Counted from the first letter of the stretch, positions 1 to 12,264 are shown. The stretch: 64,000 nucleotides of DNA from Sweltsa coloradensis (GCA_024449915.1 JAMZAV010001447.1:124001-188000); one strand, 5' to 3'. Notes: a model not told the origin generated them from the letters alone. Program-made: numbers and translations.

Positions 1-1591
1 TATGTTAACCAAAGTTGTGAAACGGGTCATTTCTTCGCGTCGCCTATTGACATTTACTTGGGTGAGTTTGACTTTCGGAACCACTGCAAACTCTATCATC
101 AGAGCGACCGATTGTTGAAAATGAAGTTTGAAATTCTAAACACGCCTGTTTTCAATATTTTTCGCAGTTGGCCTTTGACATAATAAAGTTGAATGCTTGA
201 TGCAAAATAAATTGTGATACGTTATGTAGAAACATGAATAAGAGGATACAAATTAATGTCTTGAAAGTTTGTGGAAAGTGTGATATTTAGAGGTACGTGA
301 AAATAGGGTTTTGTGAATAGACCCTAAGAAGCGCTATTTTTTTCAGTTAAAACTAAGGTTTTTCAGTCCTATTTTATTTTATTTTCCAAAGAATCTTGAA
401 TTTGTTGAAACACATTTCTATTTAGTTCATATATGAATTTAACCTTGATGAAATAATTTCAAATAAAAAATAAAACAACTTTGACCTATTTTTGATGTAC
501 CAAAATAATTCAAAATAAAAATGAACCAAACATATATTTTTTGCGGTGGCCAAAAATAGATCTAAAAAGGTTAAATTATCTAAACTATGTTAAACTAGCG
601 TTACCGCTAGGTGACCATTTCGATACGGCGACTTTATGAAACTAGGGTAAAACCTTATCCGTACGTGCCTTCTCAGAACCGAGTCTGAGAGATCAATGAA
701 TCGCGTGCGGCAGAACTCCACGTCTACATGTTGAACTAGAAGTCAGAGATGATATGAATGGTCAAATACCCTAGGGCAAAGTGATGTTTGTGAAGCTCAG
801 TTTTAGTAATAATAGACCGGGCAAAGCTGACGTTTGGTTCCACTACGAGTAACAAAAGTGTTAGATCACTATTATACAACTAACGCACACGCTAACAACA
901 ATATTGTGTTAGACACAGATTATTACTTATGTAGTATTCTTTCATGTTGAAGTCGGGTTTGTAAAGATTACTTGAAACTGTGGTAGGTCCATATGTGTTT
1001 TGGATCAACACAGAGATAAATGGGTTCGTATTCAATTTTATTGTTAAAGCACGATGCATTTTATACACATTTTACATTGTTTAGTATTAATGATAGCGTG
1101 TCTAGTATAATTGTAATACGGCAGCAATTCGATTAAAAATCTACCAAGTGAAACTCTAGTGTTAAACGGGGGTATCTAAGATATACTTTTATTGTGACCT
1201 TCGATTTTTTAATTTTGATTGTAGTAAATATTAAATTATATTTTTTAATAATTGTATTAAACTACGTCACTTTTTAAATACTATAATTATTTATTAAATT
1301 TTCCTATGTTTTAAGTTTTTATATAAACTAATATGTTTTAAAATAATATAGTATAAATATCCAGTAATAATTTTCAAATAACAAATAGGAGCGTTCATAA
1401 GGCAATTAGAATAGATTGAAATATTGTAAATTACCATTTTTGAACAAAAAATTGGAGTATGAATGAATAATTCAATTAGAATTGTAACAAAGTACGGTTA
1501 ATTACATGAAAAAGATTGAGTAATAATTAAGTTTAATTAATTAACTTAAAAATTTGTATGGGAAAATTTATTTTCATTAAACTAATTAAAA
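1..1591. other. AT-rich spacer, no gene seen
   Basis: No open frame with recognisable protein sequence on either strand and no splice-flanked exon. The DNA is strongly AT-rich, with TTTAATTAA-type low complexity toward 1,200-1,560. Short unrecognised repeats may be present; nothing can be named. Confidence 0.5.
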
Positions 1592-2344
1592 TTGTATGAG
1601 CGTAGGAAACAAGGAAATTCCATTTATAAATATGGAAAAAAATCGGATAATATTTTTTTTTTTTTTTTTTTTTTTTTTGTGATTTTTTTGTTTGTTGCTC
1701 AACGATTCGGCTAAACTGAATGCAGTTGCTTGAGACTTTATCATGGAGGCCTTCGAAACTCTGACACATTAGAACTCCACGTTTTTGGCATGCGCAATCG
1801 AAAAAATGTTTTCTACTAAAAATACAATTTCTATAAACGAAGTTTTTTTTCGATTTTAAAAAAAATGGTACATGTTCATAGCATCCTACATTCTTTTATC
1901 CGATTTTAATGATTTATTTGCACAGAACTTTATTCATGAATTAGATATTCTTGTGAAACTTCAGCGCTAATGAAATATTTATCATCAAAAATCGAAATTT
2001 TACGGGTTTTTCTTTTTTAAACAATTCGCTTTGACTATAAAATCTACATGCTTTACCGATTGAAAGATTTTTTCGCAAAACTTAATTCATGAATTAAATA
2101 TATTGTTAAATTTGAGCGCAATCAAAAAATTTTTTCTTAAAAAATTCAATTTTACGATTTTTTTCAACAATTACGATTAATTAAAAAAAATTAAGTTAAT
2201 TTTTTATTTTATTTAATTTAATTTAAAAAAATTTCAATTTAATAATGATTTTTCCACAGAACAGAAAATTTGCATAACACATGGCAGCTCAATGCACCAA
2301 TTACGCTCATCCAACAACGCGGCGGGACTTAAGCGTTTTCCTAA
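1592..2344 (+). mobile_element. Helentron-like non-autonomous element, family 1
   Basis: The 5' end reads TTGTATGAGCG (a variant of TTGGATGAGCG in other copies). The 3' part holds the inverse CGCTCATCCAA at about 2,304-2,314, then the hairpin AACGC...GCGTT, ending CTAA followed by T. The interior has the family's A/T-rich alternating segments (AATCATT-type and AAATTTGAGCGCAAT-type) and a long T-run near 1,651-1,678. The same layout recurs at 11277, 15188, 26646 and 28184. No protein is encoded. The Helentron/HINE assignment is inferred from end structure. Confidence 0.65.
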
Positions 2345-4013
2345 TAGTAAGAAAAATATATGATAAACATATACAAATTTACTCATAATTAAAATTATGA
2401 TTTATAAATACTTGACAATTTGACATTTTGTTTTACGCACGCTAATACATGTGCAGTTCTGTTTTCTATTATAATGTTCGGAACAGTTCACACAGTTCAG
2501 AGTGCTTGAGATGAGATGGAATGAAGGGTTTAGACTTGAGTCACCTTGAAAGGCACATCAAATAATCGTGCATATTTAATTACCGGTACCACCAAATGCA
2601 TAAATTATCAAATAACAGCTGTTTAACATGGTAACACTCTTCATAAATAAATGAAACGCACGATCAACTGAAAGTTATTTACGTCTTTAGCTGATACATT
2701 TTCATATTGAAACAACCAAGAGACGCTATTTTATTTTCATACGCATATGCATTTTTATCATTAAAGAACGAATGGCTTGGAATGTCATGCGAGTTTCTGA
2801 AAACATTTTATTTATAAATAAAGATTTATACCCCACAAACAGATTTTTGCATCAAAATATAAACGTATTAATGTGCACGAATTAGTTATTAATCTAGCAA
2901 GTGGAAAATTTTCTACAACTACGGTAATCCTGCTGGTGTTATTTGATAAAAGGTGTTAAAATATTTCCCTATTGTCCCCTCCCCCCTCAAATGTATTTAT
3001 CGATTCCCTGAATTTTCGTTTATTCCAAGGGTTTTCTTATTTCTTTACGGCGTTTTGTATCACCCATTTATTTAGTTAATATAACTCCGGGACTGTTATA
3101 ATCGTGATATAAATATCGTGACGCTTGTCTTCCGAGCACTGTAGTTGTTGTAGAGAGCTCAATACAGTGCGATCTCTCCGCCGTAGCTTGAACTAATCTG
3201 TTTGGCGCCAGATTCAAATCCCAAGCCTCGATCCTTCTGCCACATAATTTGCGTCACAATGCAGAGTTCTTGAGGCTAATTTGGGTTTGCAAGGTGAGCT
3301 GATGAAAGCTTTAGGTAAGATAGTAAACTGTCGAAACCGTCACTATTTTCCAGAATAAACGTTTTTTAATAGCATATCATCTCATCTTTCGGATTCCTTT
3401 TTGTATTTTATTACTTATTTGGTCAAATCGTGCCAAAAAATATGTCCAATTTCTTCTCCGACAAATTGTATAACAAACCACAACCGATTTAATTTTGTAA
3501 TATAGATTATTCTTAATTTAAACTTTATTTACTTGATTAGTGTTAGCTTATGCGTGAAAGACGACTGGAGAGAATTTTGTTACTTGTGGCTGTTGACTTT
3601 CTCAATATAACAATTTTTAGAAATATACCGACTGTGCTAGTGTTATGATCATGTTTATGGTCCAACGTGAAACATCAACAAAATATTCCAAAGCTCGCTC
3701 ATCGCTGAACGTGGAATACTTGAGTTTTCTGTGTAATATTGTCACTAACAGTAGCCGAAGTGCACAACTAATTTCCTTACATTTTGTAATTTTCAAGAAC
3801 GGGAAAACTTTTGTCTAAGGACTGTAACGAATGTTTTCACAACATATAATTTGTATGTTGGCCTACTTATATTGTAATGGCCATTTCGTTACTTTTAAAT
3901 ATTGTTTTGTATCGTAATGTTGATATTTTGTTAGTTCCTATACGATTGTGTCCATGTACCATGTCCATAAATGTTTTTTGAGGTTTTAATGTTTTTTATA
4001 TTGTTTTTTCCCT
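2345..4013. other. Intergenic spacer, no gene seen
   Basis: AT-rich DNA without a supported exon or RNA gene. A run of C near 2,980 and general low complexity are visible, nothing else. Confidence 0.45.
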
Positions 4014-4045
4014 TCTTTTCTTTTCTTTTCTTTTCTTTTCTTTTC
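4014..4045 (+). repeat. (TTTTC)n microsatellite
   Basis: About six consecutive TTTTC units in a pyrimidine-rich tract, directly readable in the sequence. Confidence 0.9.
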
Positions 4046-4202
4046 CTTTATATATTTGGTTCATTTGTTAATTTCACTTTATATTGATGTTTATATGAAA
4101 TTTGAATATGCGATCAAAAATTGTCTTGCTATACATTGTTGTTGTAACATTACTATTACAAAATTCACTTATTTATAGTAATTTTTCATGTCTGCATTCA
4201 TA

Positions 4203-4295
4203 AAAATGTAATTAGTTTTATTTAGTTGTCCTGTAATGTAAACCAGTTTAAATAGCTGATTATGGATACACGTTTAATAAATAAATACAAAAAAA
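4203..4295 (+). repeat. Retroelement 3' tail (TTTAGTTGTCCT family)
   Basis: The segment TTTATTTAGTTGTCCT...GTAAACCAG...ACACGTTTAATAAATAAATA matches the tails at 18730-18820 (+) and, inverted, 17822-17935 and 36330-36440. All end in AATAAATAAA-type simple sequence, as expected for the 3' end of a LINE or LINE-dependent SINE. No coding sequence remains. Confidence 0.6.
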
Positions 4296-4439
4296 AATAC
4301 AAATAAATTGTGTCTCCGTAGAAAGATAATATTAATTTATATAAGTCCCTTCCATTAATAGTGCACTGTACAAGAAGTGATTACAAGGCTTGTAAGCATA
4401 AACCCACTTTTAGGACATAATTGAATGATAGCAATATTG

Positions 4440-4530
4440 TCGTGAAAAATTGCCCCGACTGGGTCTCGAACCCAGAACCTTGTCTCTACGTACCAGTGTT
4501 TTTAATTGTGCTACCGGGCCATAAGAATAA
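4440..4530 (-). repeat. tRNA-like SINE head or tRNA pseudogene
   Basis: On the minus strand, GGTTCTGGGTTCGAGACCC supplies a perfect B box and a 5-bp T stem (CTGGG/CCCAG). An A-box-like GTAGCACAATTAAAA lies upstream and a T run follows the acceptor end. The acceptor stem pairs imperfectly and the anticodon arm is poor, so this is read as tRNA-derived, not as a working tRNA. Confidence 0.55.
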
Positions 4531-4883
4531 CATACACATTAAATAGTGTGTCTGGTAATAATACACCCACAGTATTTTACCCCCTACGCTACGCGCGACC
4601 TATTTTGTTACCTAAAATACGTGACTTCGTCCTGTTGATTGATTTACAAGTAGACACGGCCAATGAAATAATAAAACGCACCTAATAACCGCCTTCTATA
4701 AACCGAAAGAATACGATTAAAAATATTTATCACATCTAGAAGGCGGTGCGTATTCTTTGGCTTGTTATGGAACACATTGTTGACGAACGCTACGCTAAAA
4801 AAACAAAACTGTTTCTTGTGAATTTTAGTGAATGCAAGTCGGCTTCGCTCGCGTGTTAAAACTGAAGTAAATTGCAAAAGAAG

Positions 4884-7800
4884 ATGAGTGGGGCGATGAA
4901 TCCTTCTGTGGACCATCCCTGCTGTGAACTGTTGTCCAATCTGGAACGCGAAGTAAGTATACAAATCTCCATCCATTAGTAATTTGTATTGAAAATAAAC
5001 ATCATGTCTGGGCCATGCCAAAATGTAGCGTTGGGCAATGTAGGCCTACTTATGTATTGTTGCAACAATACTTTTCCTTCATCGCTTCTCATTTACATGG
5101 CTGATGAAATTATCAAATTTAATTTAGCAAGTGATAGGCCTAGGCTAATGTCTGAGAAAACGAAGTTGGCATGCATCATATTATTATAAGAATGGCAATG
5201 TCACTTTTGCAATGACCTTTATAACCATCGACTGTGCCTAGGCTAGTAATATAGGGCCTATTTGAATAAAAGTTAAAGCTAGGGTCTGTGACATCGGGCA
5301 TAGGTGTAGGCCTAGCCGGCTGGACATAGGCCCTAGGCCCCACGTCCGCGGGCCCGGGTTAGAATTTGGCTGGCTGTCCATCTCTCAAACATCAGCTGGT
5401 AAGAAGGGAAGTAGGCCTATATTTAATTCCGCGAAACTAGAGGCGAGCTCTGGCAGTCGTCGTCCGGGATCACTCCCCATCTCCTTGACGACCTCTCCGA
5501 CGACGACGACGACGACGACGACAATGAAAACACGAACGATGACAAAAACGATGCCGACCACGACATGAGAACCCCCCATTCCTCCCCCTACCCGTACATG
5601 GTTCAGACAAGCATGTGATTTCCTATACCCATCCCCTCCCTAGGCCTAGGCTAGAGTGGCGTATAAGAACTTACAGTTGACGCGCCCTTAAACTTAGCCT
5701 ACTTAGACCTAGGCCCCTGGCTCACAGGGCGTAAAGTTATGTCTCATTGCTCCAACTTGTCTTTCAGTGTGTGTTGTTGACTCGCGAGTACATCAAGTAC
5801 CGCGAGCAGGAGGACGAGTACCTGGCTAAGAGGGAGAAACTGAAGAACGTCGCCGCCTTCGTCTACCAGAAGCTGAACGACCTGTGGTACTCTGCCTGCC
5901 ACATGGGCGAGTCGGACGAGCGACGTCTGTCAATCTCCGACTTCGTCACCCTCACCTCCAAGGCCTGGGAGACGGACTACAAGAACATCGAGCGAGAAAC
6001 CATCAACGACAGGTTGACCAAGGGAGGTAGGTTTATGACGGGGTTTACTCAATCTCCATGGCGGGGTTTTGGCTAAGCTTGACCTTTGACTGATTCCAAT
6101 GTCCATATAATCACAACTTAATAACCTTGCCGAGTTTGGGCAAATCTGTCCGACTGGATATTTAGAGGACATTTATTTTGATTGATTCCATACCAAATCA
6201 TAACTATATCTCCTAGTGGAGTTTCGGCGAAGTTGTCCAGCTGGAGATGAGGGTCGTCGTCAGGAACCCCTCCCTTCCTCTCTCCTTGACGACCTCCCCG
6301 ACGACGAAGACGACAGAGATGACGACCACGATGTGAGACCCCCCTTTCCTCCCCATATCCCCTAGGCTAGAGTGACGCATTATGACCTACCGGTTGACGC
6401 GCCCTTAATACAAATAAACTAGAGGACCCCGAGTTGGTGTCAAGTTCCACAAAATCTACTAGCAGAGTTTCAGCGAATCTGTCCAGCTGGAGATTTAGAG
6501 GCCTTGAGTAGGTCCTGGATTAGCAGAGCGCGATTTGTCACAAGCATATAATCCTTACCAAAGCAAAACTAAACAAATTACCAACATTCCTTACTAAATT
6601 GTAGGCTCTATACCTACTTATTTCTTGAATGCATCTCTTTTTTCATTTAGCCTAAGTTACCGACGACGACAACTACGACGACACGAACGATGACAAAGAC
6701 GACAACGACGTGAGAAACCCTCCTTCCCATCCCTTGCCTTCGACTTGGTGTGTATATATAGCATGGGTGTGCCCTTCCCACATCTTTTGGGCTAGAGTGG
6801 AGCATCGTAACCTCACGGTTGATGCGCCCTTGATTCAAATAATCTAAAACATACCACACACACATTCTTTTTCTTGCGATTCGTCAAAGACAAAGAAATA
6901 TTGGTTCGATATTTATGATATAGCCAATATCTGAAAAAGTAAATTATATAGGCTTAGCATACGAGGATAGGCACTACTTTTATGAGTGGTAGACAATCTT
7001 TTTTTTTGTTCGAACGCACGTTTTCGGCTAGAATCTTGATTTATTATCCATGGAGCTTTGAACTATGCTTACCTAGCCCATAAAGCAGGTATTGTTATGA
7101 AATATCAATATAGCCGGCCCAGTCAGTAAATCTTAAAAGCCCATTCTTCCTGTTTTGTTCGGTTTCTCAACACGTATACGCACGCAATGTAGTTTACATG
7201 GTGCACACACGCAAGATGCTACTAAGGTTGTAATATTGAATAGCGCGTAGCACTTTGTTTTGCTGGCTCCTTGTATAGGGTCTACAAGAACCAAGGTCTA
7301 TTGTATTGAGCAAGTTTCTTGACCCGCTCTGATAATATGCTATCACGTCCGTGTTATTATTAGGCGAATTCTATTGTGAAAAATATGAGTTGGCCTACAC
7401 GATTTATTAAGGGTCATGATGTTTCCGGTATCAGTAACTCCAGGAAATCAGGGTATAACTCAGTAGAGCTGTCCGCGGTGGCACGACGATTAGGACGATT
7501 AGACGATTGGTCCGAAGCGTATGGTTCTACGAGGACGTGGGTTCGAATCGCGCATAAGGCATAGGTTTTTTGTAATCGTCCTTCACCCTCAACCCTCATC
7601 TATTACCACTAATCGTCTCGAAAGCCTTAGTGCATTACTATGAGAAAATCATCATCTTAACTCACTAAGGAAATCAAGAATGAAGTTAAAACAAATCATT
7701 CTATCGGGATCGGACCCCGAATTCATTAAGGTTATCAGATTAAGTACGGGAGAAATCAAGGCCCTACCATTGGTCTACATCGTCTTTATACGGATTAAAA

Positions 7801-10426
7801 GAAGGGGAAATTTATAATGAACATTCTGTGTTATACTTTCAATTTTGTTTTCGGAGGGGAATTTTTTTATGGTTATTATTGTAAAAAAAAACCTCTTTAA
7901 TCGTTTATAAAACTGTGCATAAAATCAGCAATTCCCCGTCAGGGCCCAGGGTATTCCTCTGCAGATCGTTCAAGGCGAGAAATTAGGCAAAGTCCATCTG
8001 GCAAACATCAACTGGACTCACATCCGTTCAGTCCCCACAAGAAAATGCAACTAGAGGATTTTAACAATCCGAAACTAGAGGCGACCTCTGGCAGTCATCT
8101 TCGGGGACTTCTCCACATCCCCTTGGGGCTTGACAACCTCCCCGACGACGACGACGACGACGACGACGACTACCACGACCCGAACGATGAGAAAGACTAA
8201 GACGACCTCGACGTGAGAAATACATCCCCCGTGCTTATTTGTCTTTGGCACGGGTCTGTCCTCCCCAGTTACGCTTTATGACCTAACGGTTGACGCGCCC
8301 TTGTGTGGCTTGTTGTCTTGTGGTTTACGTTTCTAATTCCAATGAAGAAGCCGGTCCAGGGTTCGATTTCCGCTATAGACAAGTTTTTTTAACTTCTGAT
8401 TTGGACTTAAGTCCATCAGTTCTTGACTTAGGTGTGTGTAAACGGTGACTTTGGAGCCGTCCAAGCAACGAGACACATAATAAATTCTACGGTTGTTGTA
8501 CTACTATATCCTTGTAAAAATCTATCGGTCGTTTGGTGTGGTTATAATGACTCAATCGATTCATTTGCTGTCAGCTTGTTGTGTCGCAACAGGCTTCATG
8601 GCTTGGTCGGCATGTTACGTTACATGAGGAAGTTCGCACTCCTTAATGATACCAAAGTTCATGCTCTATCATGCTTGTTTGTTTGTTCAGCAGACGGCCC
8701 TCTCAATGGGCTGCTGGAGAAGATCCAGTGCAATGTGACGTTCACGGAAGGCAAAGTTCCGCCACTCCATGCTCTGGGACACTGAGTGTCACAACAAGTT
8801 CAACGCTCTCTACAACGAGGTAAACAAAACAATGTCACTAATCACACACTGAGGTCCAGATTTCCATGTCTAGTTAAAATTTATCTGTCAGTTGGGGCCA
8901 GATGCACAACAGTCACTCAACGCACACTGCCACCTACTTTATTGAACTTGCTTATGGAAAATAACATGGGGCTCTGCCACTTAGAGGACTCTTAATCTGT
9001 ATTTAGATGGTTCAATGTTTCAATGTAGGCCTAATATTTTAACATGATACGACGTTATTTTGTAATGTGATGATATTGTGTACCAAGGGTAACAGGTACG
9101 GAAATACGGGGCAAATGCTCTTTCTGTTGCTCTTGCATTCTAATATTTAATTTTTATAAAATGGCCTGTCTAGTCTGCTAAATGATATGAACAAAATGAA
9201 TGCAATATGTTAATAAACCGTCCTTGATCGTTTACTGTTTATCATCCTTCACAGTAGGTTCGCCTTTTAGTTTGTGTAGATATATAGGACGGTTATTATT
9301 TGGTCTAGGCTGACGTAAGATGGTTATAGTTCTGTTCTCTACTTGAGGCTTGCAACTAACACCCCGATGTTCTTCTCCCCAGATGATGCCGAAGCTCTCT
9401 CGCTTCTCCTCAAACTACATCGTGCAATGCACGGGCACCATCATAGACAAGGTCATCATGGTCTTGAAGACAATCGACGAGAACATCCGTCGCTTCTCCC
9501 TGCAGACTCTGTCCAACTTCCATCCTGCCCACTTCAACGCCGACCACACCGCTGACGTGGAGCCTCCGCCCCTCGTGGCTTTCTCCCAGGTAGTGAAGCT
9601 TCTCACCGCCGAGCTGCTCCCCCCGCCGCAAGCCGCAGCGCTCGACCTGCGCGCTCGGGACGCCGAGGTACTAGACACGACTCCCGCGCGACGAAGCTAC
9701 CCTCCGGCCCCGTCTCAGCGCGAGTCGGCTCCCTTTCGTCCGCCATACGTCCCCGTGGCTGCCGCTTCGCCGCCGCCCGAGCCCAAGAGGATGCCGTTGA
9801 TCCCTCCAATCCCTCCACCGATTAGGGCTGTGCCCCCACAATGGCCGCCACTTCCTAACCCAAACCTTGACTTTCCTAGGGGTGAAACATACCCGCCTAG
9901 CTCCTCATTCCTACCGTACACCCGTAACCAAACGTACCCGTTCCACAACTACTCTTTCAACCCGTACATGGGCAGCTCTCCGCTTCTCCCGAACTACGGT
10001 TTCAACTTCTACGGCGGGATGCGGAACTACCCTCCGTTCCCTGGCTACCCCTCGCCGTACGACACTCCCGCTTGGGAGATGGAACTTCGCGCCAGGCAGA
10101 CCGAGCTCTTGACCGGACCGACCCTCTACTTCAACCGCCCTCCTCTGTTACCGGACGCGGCGACGAAGATAGACGTCGGGACGGTCGAAGACAAGACGCC
10201 CAAGAAGGAGACGACCTCCAAGAAACAGCCGGTGCCGATCATCCGTCGTAGGCGGCGTCGCAAGATGAAGGAGGACGATGAAGACTATGTGGAGGGTGAA
10301 CCTCTGCCGAAGGTGCCCGAACCCAAGGAACGCAAGCCGAGGAAGACGACGGTGAAGGTGGAGGCTGTCGATCTCCAGCCGATCAAGGTTCCCGAGCTCC
10401 TGTCCAACCTGACCCCTCTGGCCTGA
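4884..10426 (+). CDS. Unrecognised four-exon gene, Pro-rich protein with basic tail
   Basis: Exons read from frame and GT-AG sites: 4884-4952, 5768-6026, 8694-8819 (or from 8691) and 9383-10426, about 500 residues. The chosen start is the ATG at 4884, which opens a 23-codon exon ending cleanly at GTAAGT. Exon 2 is charged and probably helical (LLTREYIKYREQEDEYLAKR). Exon 4 continues with a conserved-looking helical stretch (IDKVIMVLKTIDENIRRFS), then a long Pro-rich low-complexity region, an Arg/Lys cluster (PIIRRRRRRKMKEDDEDY) that could be a nuclear localisation signal, and a stop at 10424-10426. Exon 3 needs a one-base correction near 8753-8757: the frame starts NGLLEKIQCNVTFTEGK and must shift by one to read FRHSMLWDTECHNKFNALY before the GTAAAC donor. 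Donor and acceptor phases agree only if one base is removed. I do not recognise the family and propose no function. GC-rich codon use contrasts with the AT-rich introns. Confidence 0.6.
5388..5700 (+). repeat. GAC-rich interspersed repeat R (intron 1)
   Basis: Family hallmarks in order: AACATCAGCTGGTAAG, GAAACTAGAGGCGAGCTC, TGGCAGTCGTCG, a GACGAC run, ACGAACGATGACAAA, a C/T-rich part, then GTTGACGCGCCCTTAAAC. It lies in intron 1, just upstream of exon 2. Frames across the GAC run give only Asp or Val repeats and are not genes. Confidence 0.75.
6225..6420 (+). repeat. GAC-rich repeat R, short copy (intron 2)
   Basis: Retains the GAGTTTCGGCGAAG to CCTTGACGACCTCC portion, the GACGACGAAGACGAC run and the ending GTTGACGCGCCCTTAATAC. 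A short related fragment (GAGTTTCAGCGAATC) follows at about 6,465-6,510. Confidence 0.65.
6655..6840 (+). repeat. GAC-rich repeat R, partial copy (intron 2)
   Basis: Starts inside the GACGACGAC run with ACACGAACGATGACAAAG, and ends with a degenerate GCTAGAGTGGAGCATCG...GTTGATGCGCCCTTG. The 5' half is missing. Confidence 0.6.
7465..7660 (+). repeat. tRNA-derived SINE, family C (intron 2)
   Basis: GGACGTGGGTTCGAATCGC gives a B box. The body reads TTTTTTGTAATCGTCCTTC, then CCACTAATCGTCTCG. Related copies are at 31985-32150 (+) and, inverted, 48890-49085 and 49365-49500. The upstream part is a short tandem of ACGATTAGG-like units. Confidence 0.6.
7930..8310 (+). repeat. GAC-rich repeat R, long copy (intron 2)
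   Basis: Includes the extended 5' part also seen inverted at 30065-30130 and 46866-46940 (CCCCGTCAGGGCCCAGGG, then AAAGTCCATCTGGCAAAC), the GAAACTAGAGGCGACCTC core, a GACGACGACGAC run and the end GTTGACGCGCCCTTGTG. A tRNA-like SINE A fragment follows directly. Confidence 0.65.
8311..8490 (+). repeat. tRNA-derived SINE, family A, 5' part
   Basis: The B box in CAGGGTTCGATTTCCGC is followed by the family body AAGTCCATCAGTTCTTGACT and CGGTGACTTTGGAGCCGTC...AACGAGACACATAATAAATTC. The same order occurs at 12391, 15905, 27710 and 60535. It lies in intron 2 of the unnamed gene, about 200 bp before exon 3. Confidence 0.65.
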
Positions 10427-10649
10427 ACGCCTTCGAGTTTATCGCCAAACTTTCTTTGAGAAACATTTGTCGTCCGCCATGATTGATCGCATTGATAGCC
10501 GTGAACGATGATCGGTCATGTGTGAGTCATGTATAGAATATATTAATTTATTCTCCCGTTTGTAGTCTGACTTAACTACATATTGTCAACACGTTGCCAA
10601 ATAATTCGTGCTTTACTCCTAGCTTATTTATTCTATATGTATATTCAAT

Positions 10650-10655
10650 AATAAA
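10650..10655 (+). promoter_or_regulatory. Candidate polyadenylation signal
   Basis: Canonical AATAAA 224 bp after the stop codon at 10424-10426, in an AT-rich 3' region. No other AATAAA lies closer to the stop. Confidence 0.6.
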
Positions 10656-10679
10656 GTAAAAATAATATTATGTGATAAT

Positions 10680-11276
10680 ATCATTGGTACATAATCTTCT
10701 CGTAGCTTATCAGGGGAAAATATCTATTGTGTAACTTAAGTTGTATGTATTTATTTATTTTTCATGCTAATGTAGGTCCTGCTTATAGCGCATGATTATG
10801 ATAAGACTACATACGATCAGGATTTACCTTAGGTTAGAGTGGCTCATTATAACCTAATGGCCAAACAAAACAAACCAATTAAAAGTCAAGATCGGTATTT
10901 AGCCTCAATTAATTAAGACCGTTCAATGATTCGTTCAAGCCCTTGAATTCGAGGGGTTGGACATATACTTGAAGATAGGAATGAACAACCATTTTGTTGG
11001 ATCAACATCGTTTTATAAATTAATTAGAATGAAAATGATGTAAGTACCTTAACAAATTTAGATCTATTTCTTTAAGTTTAAGTTGATTTGCCAGGTAGCC
11101 AATCCCTTGTAAACTCGTCATAACTTTTACAAATGGTGGAGGTGCCGGGTCATTCAACGCGAGCGTGCGAGCATAGACATTGTTATTTATTTTTGACTTG
11201 ACAGCAACACATAAGCCCATAAGGCCGACATCTATGATGAAATATTTTCAAATTTTTATTTTTTAAACAAATAATA
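10680..11276. other. Intergenic, no gene seen
   Basis: A fragment resembling the end of repeat R (GTTAGAGTGGCTCATTATAACCTAATGG) lies near 10,832-10,860. The rest has no supported gene. Confidence 0.45.
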
Positions 11277-12122
11277 CTAGGAAAACGCTTAAGTCCCGCC
11301 GCGTTGTTGGATGAGCGTCATTGGTGCATTGAGCTGCCATGTGTTATGCGGATTTTCTGTTCTGTGAAAAAATCATTACTATGTTGAAGATTTTTTTAAA
11401 AATTAATTTAAATTAAAAAAAAACATTCTGTTGTTCTGTGAAAAAATTATTACTAAGTCGAAGATTTTTTTAAAATTAAATTAAATAAAATTAAAAATTT
11501 ACTTAATTTTTTTTAAAAACGTAATTTTAAAAAAAGAAAAAAATCGTAAAATTGCGATTTTCATAAGAAATAATTATTCAATTGCGCTCAAATTTTACAC
11601 GAATATATTAATTCATAAAATTAAGTTAAGGTGAAAAAATCATTACAATAGGATAAAGCATGTAGTTGTTATAAGTCAAAGAATTGTTTTAAAAAAGAAA
11701 AAAAACTGTAAAATTTCGATTTTCAGGAGAAATAGTTTTTCGGTTGCGCTCAAATTTCACAAGAATATCTTAATTCATAAAAAAAATGTTGGGTTCTGTG
11801 GAAAAATCATTAAAATCGGATTAAGCATGTAGGTGTTATAAGTCGAAGAAATTTTTTAAAAATCGAAAAAAATCGTAAAATTGCGATTTTTATTAGAAAA
11901 AATTTTTCGATTGCGCTCAAAAACGTGGCAGTTCTAAGTTCAGAGATTTCGAAGGCCTCCATAAAATTTCATCACAATTGGAGTATCGGTTTAGCCGGAA
12001 TCGTGTTAACAAACACACAATAATACAAACAGAAAAAAAGAAAAAAGAAAGAAAAACATTCCGGATTTTTTTCTCCAGTGTAGTGAAATGGAATCTTCGC
12101 TTCGCTCGCTACGCTCATCCAA
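11277..12122 (-). mobile_element. Helentron-like element, family 1
   Basis: Read on the minus strand: 5' TTGGATGAGCGTAGCGAGCG, a conserved module with CCGGCTAAACCGATACTCC and AACTTAGAACTGCCACG, AT-rich alternating segments, subterminal CGCTCATCCAA, the hairpin AACGC...GCGTT and the end TTTTCCTAG followed by T. 846 bp, no coding capacity. The internal segments show repeated near-copies of an AATCGTAAAATTGCGAT-type sequence, so length varies between copies. Confidence 0.75.
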
Positions 12123-12264
12123 AAATTTTGATCTATCGATATTGAAATTATCTTGTGATATCGATAATTGAATGATTTGTCATAGCCCAGCCCTAGAATT
12201 TTGAGGGGCTAAGACAACAGTAGGCCTTGTGTTGCCGTTACTATGTATCTAACGACTGTGGTAT

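Noticed and set aside
4440..4530. Functional tRNA gene on the minus strand
   Set aside because: T arm is perfect but acceptor and anticodon arms do not pair properly; kept as tRNA-like SINE or pseudogene.
9410..9948. Minus-strand frames opposite the last exon of the unnamed gene
   Set aside because: Open only because the GC-rich coding strand lacks complementary stops; Gly/Ala-rich shadow sequence.
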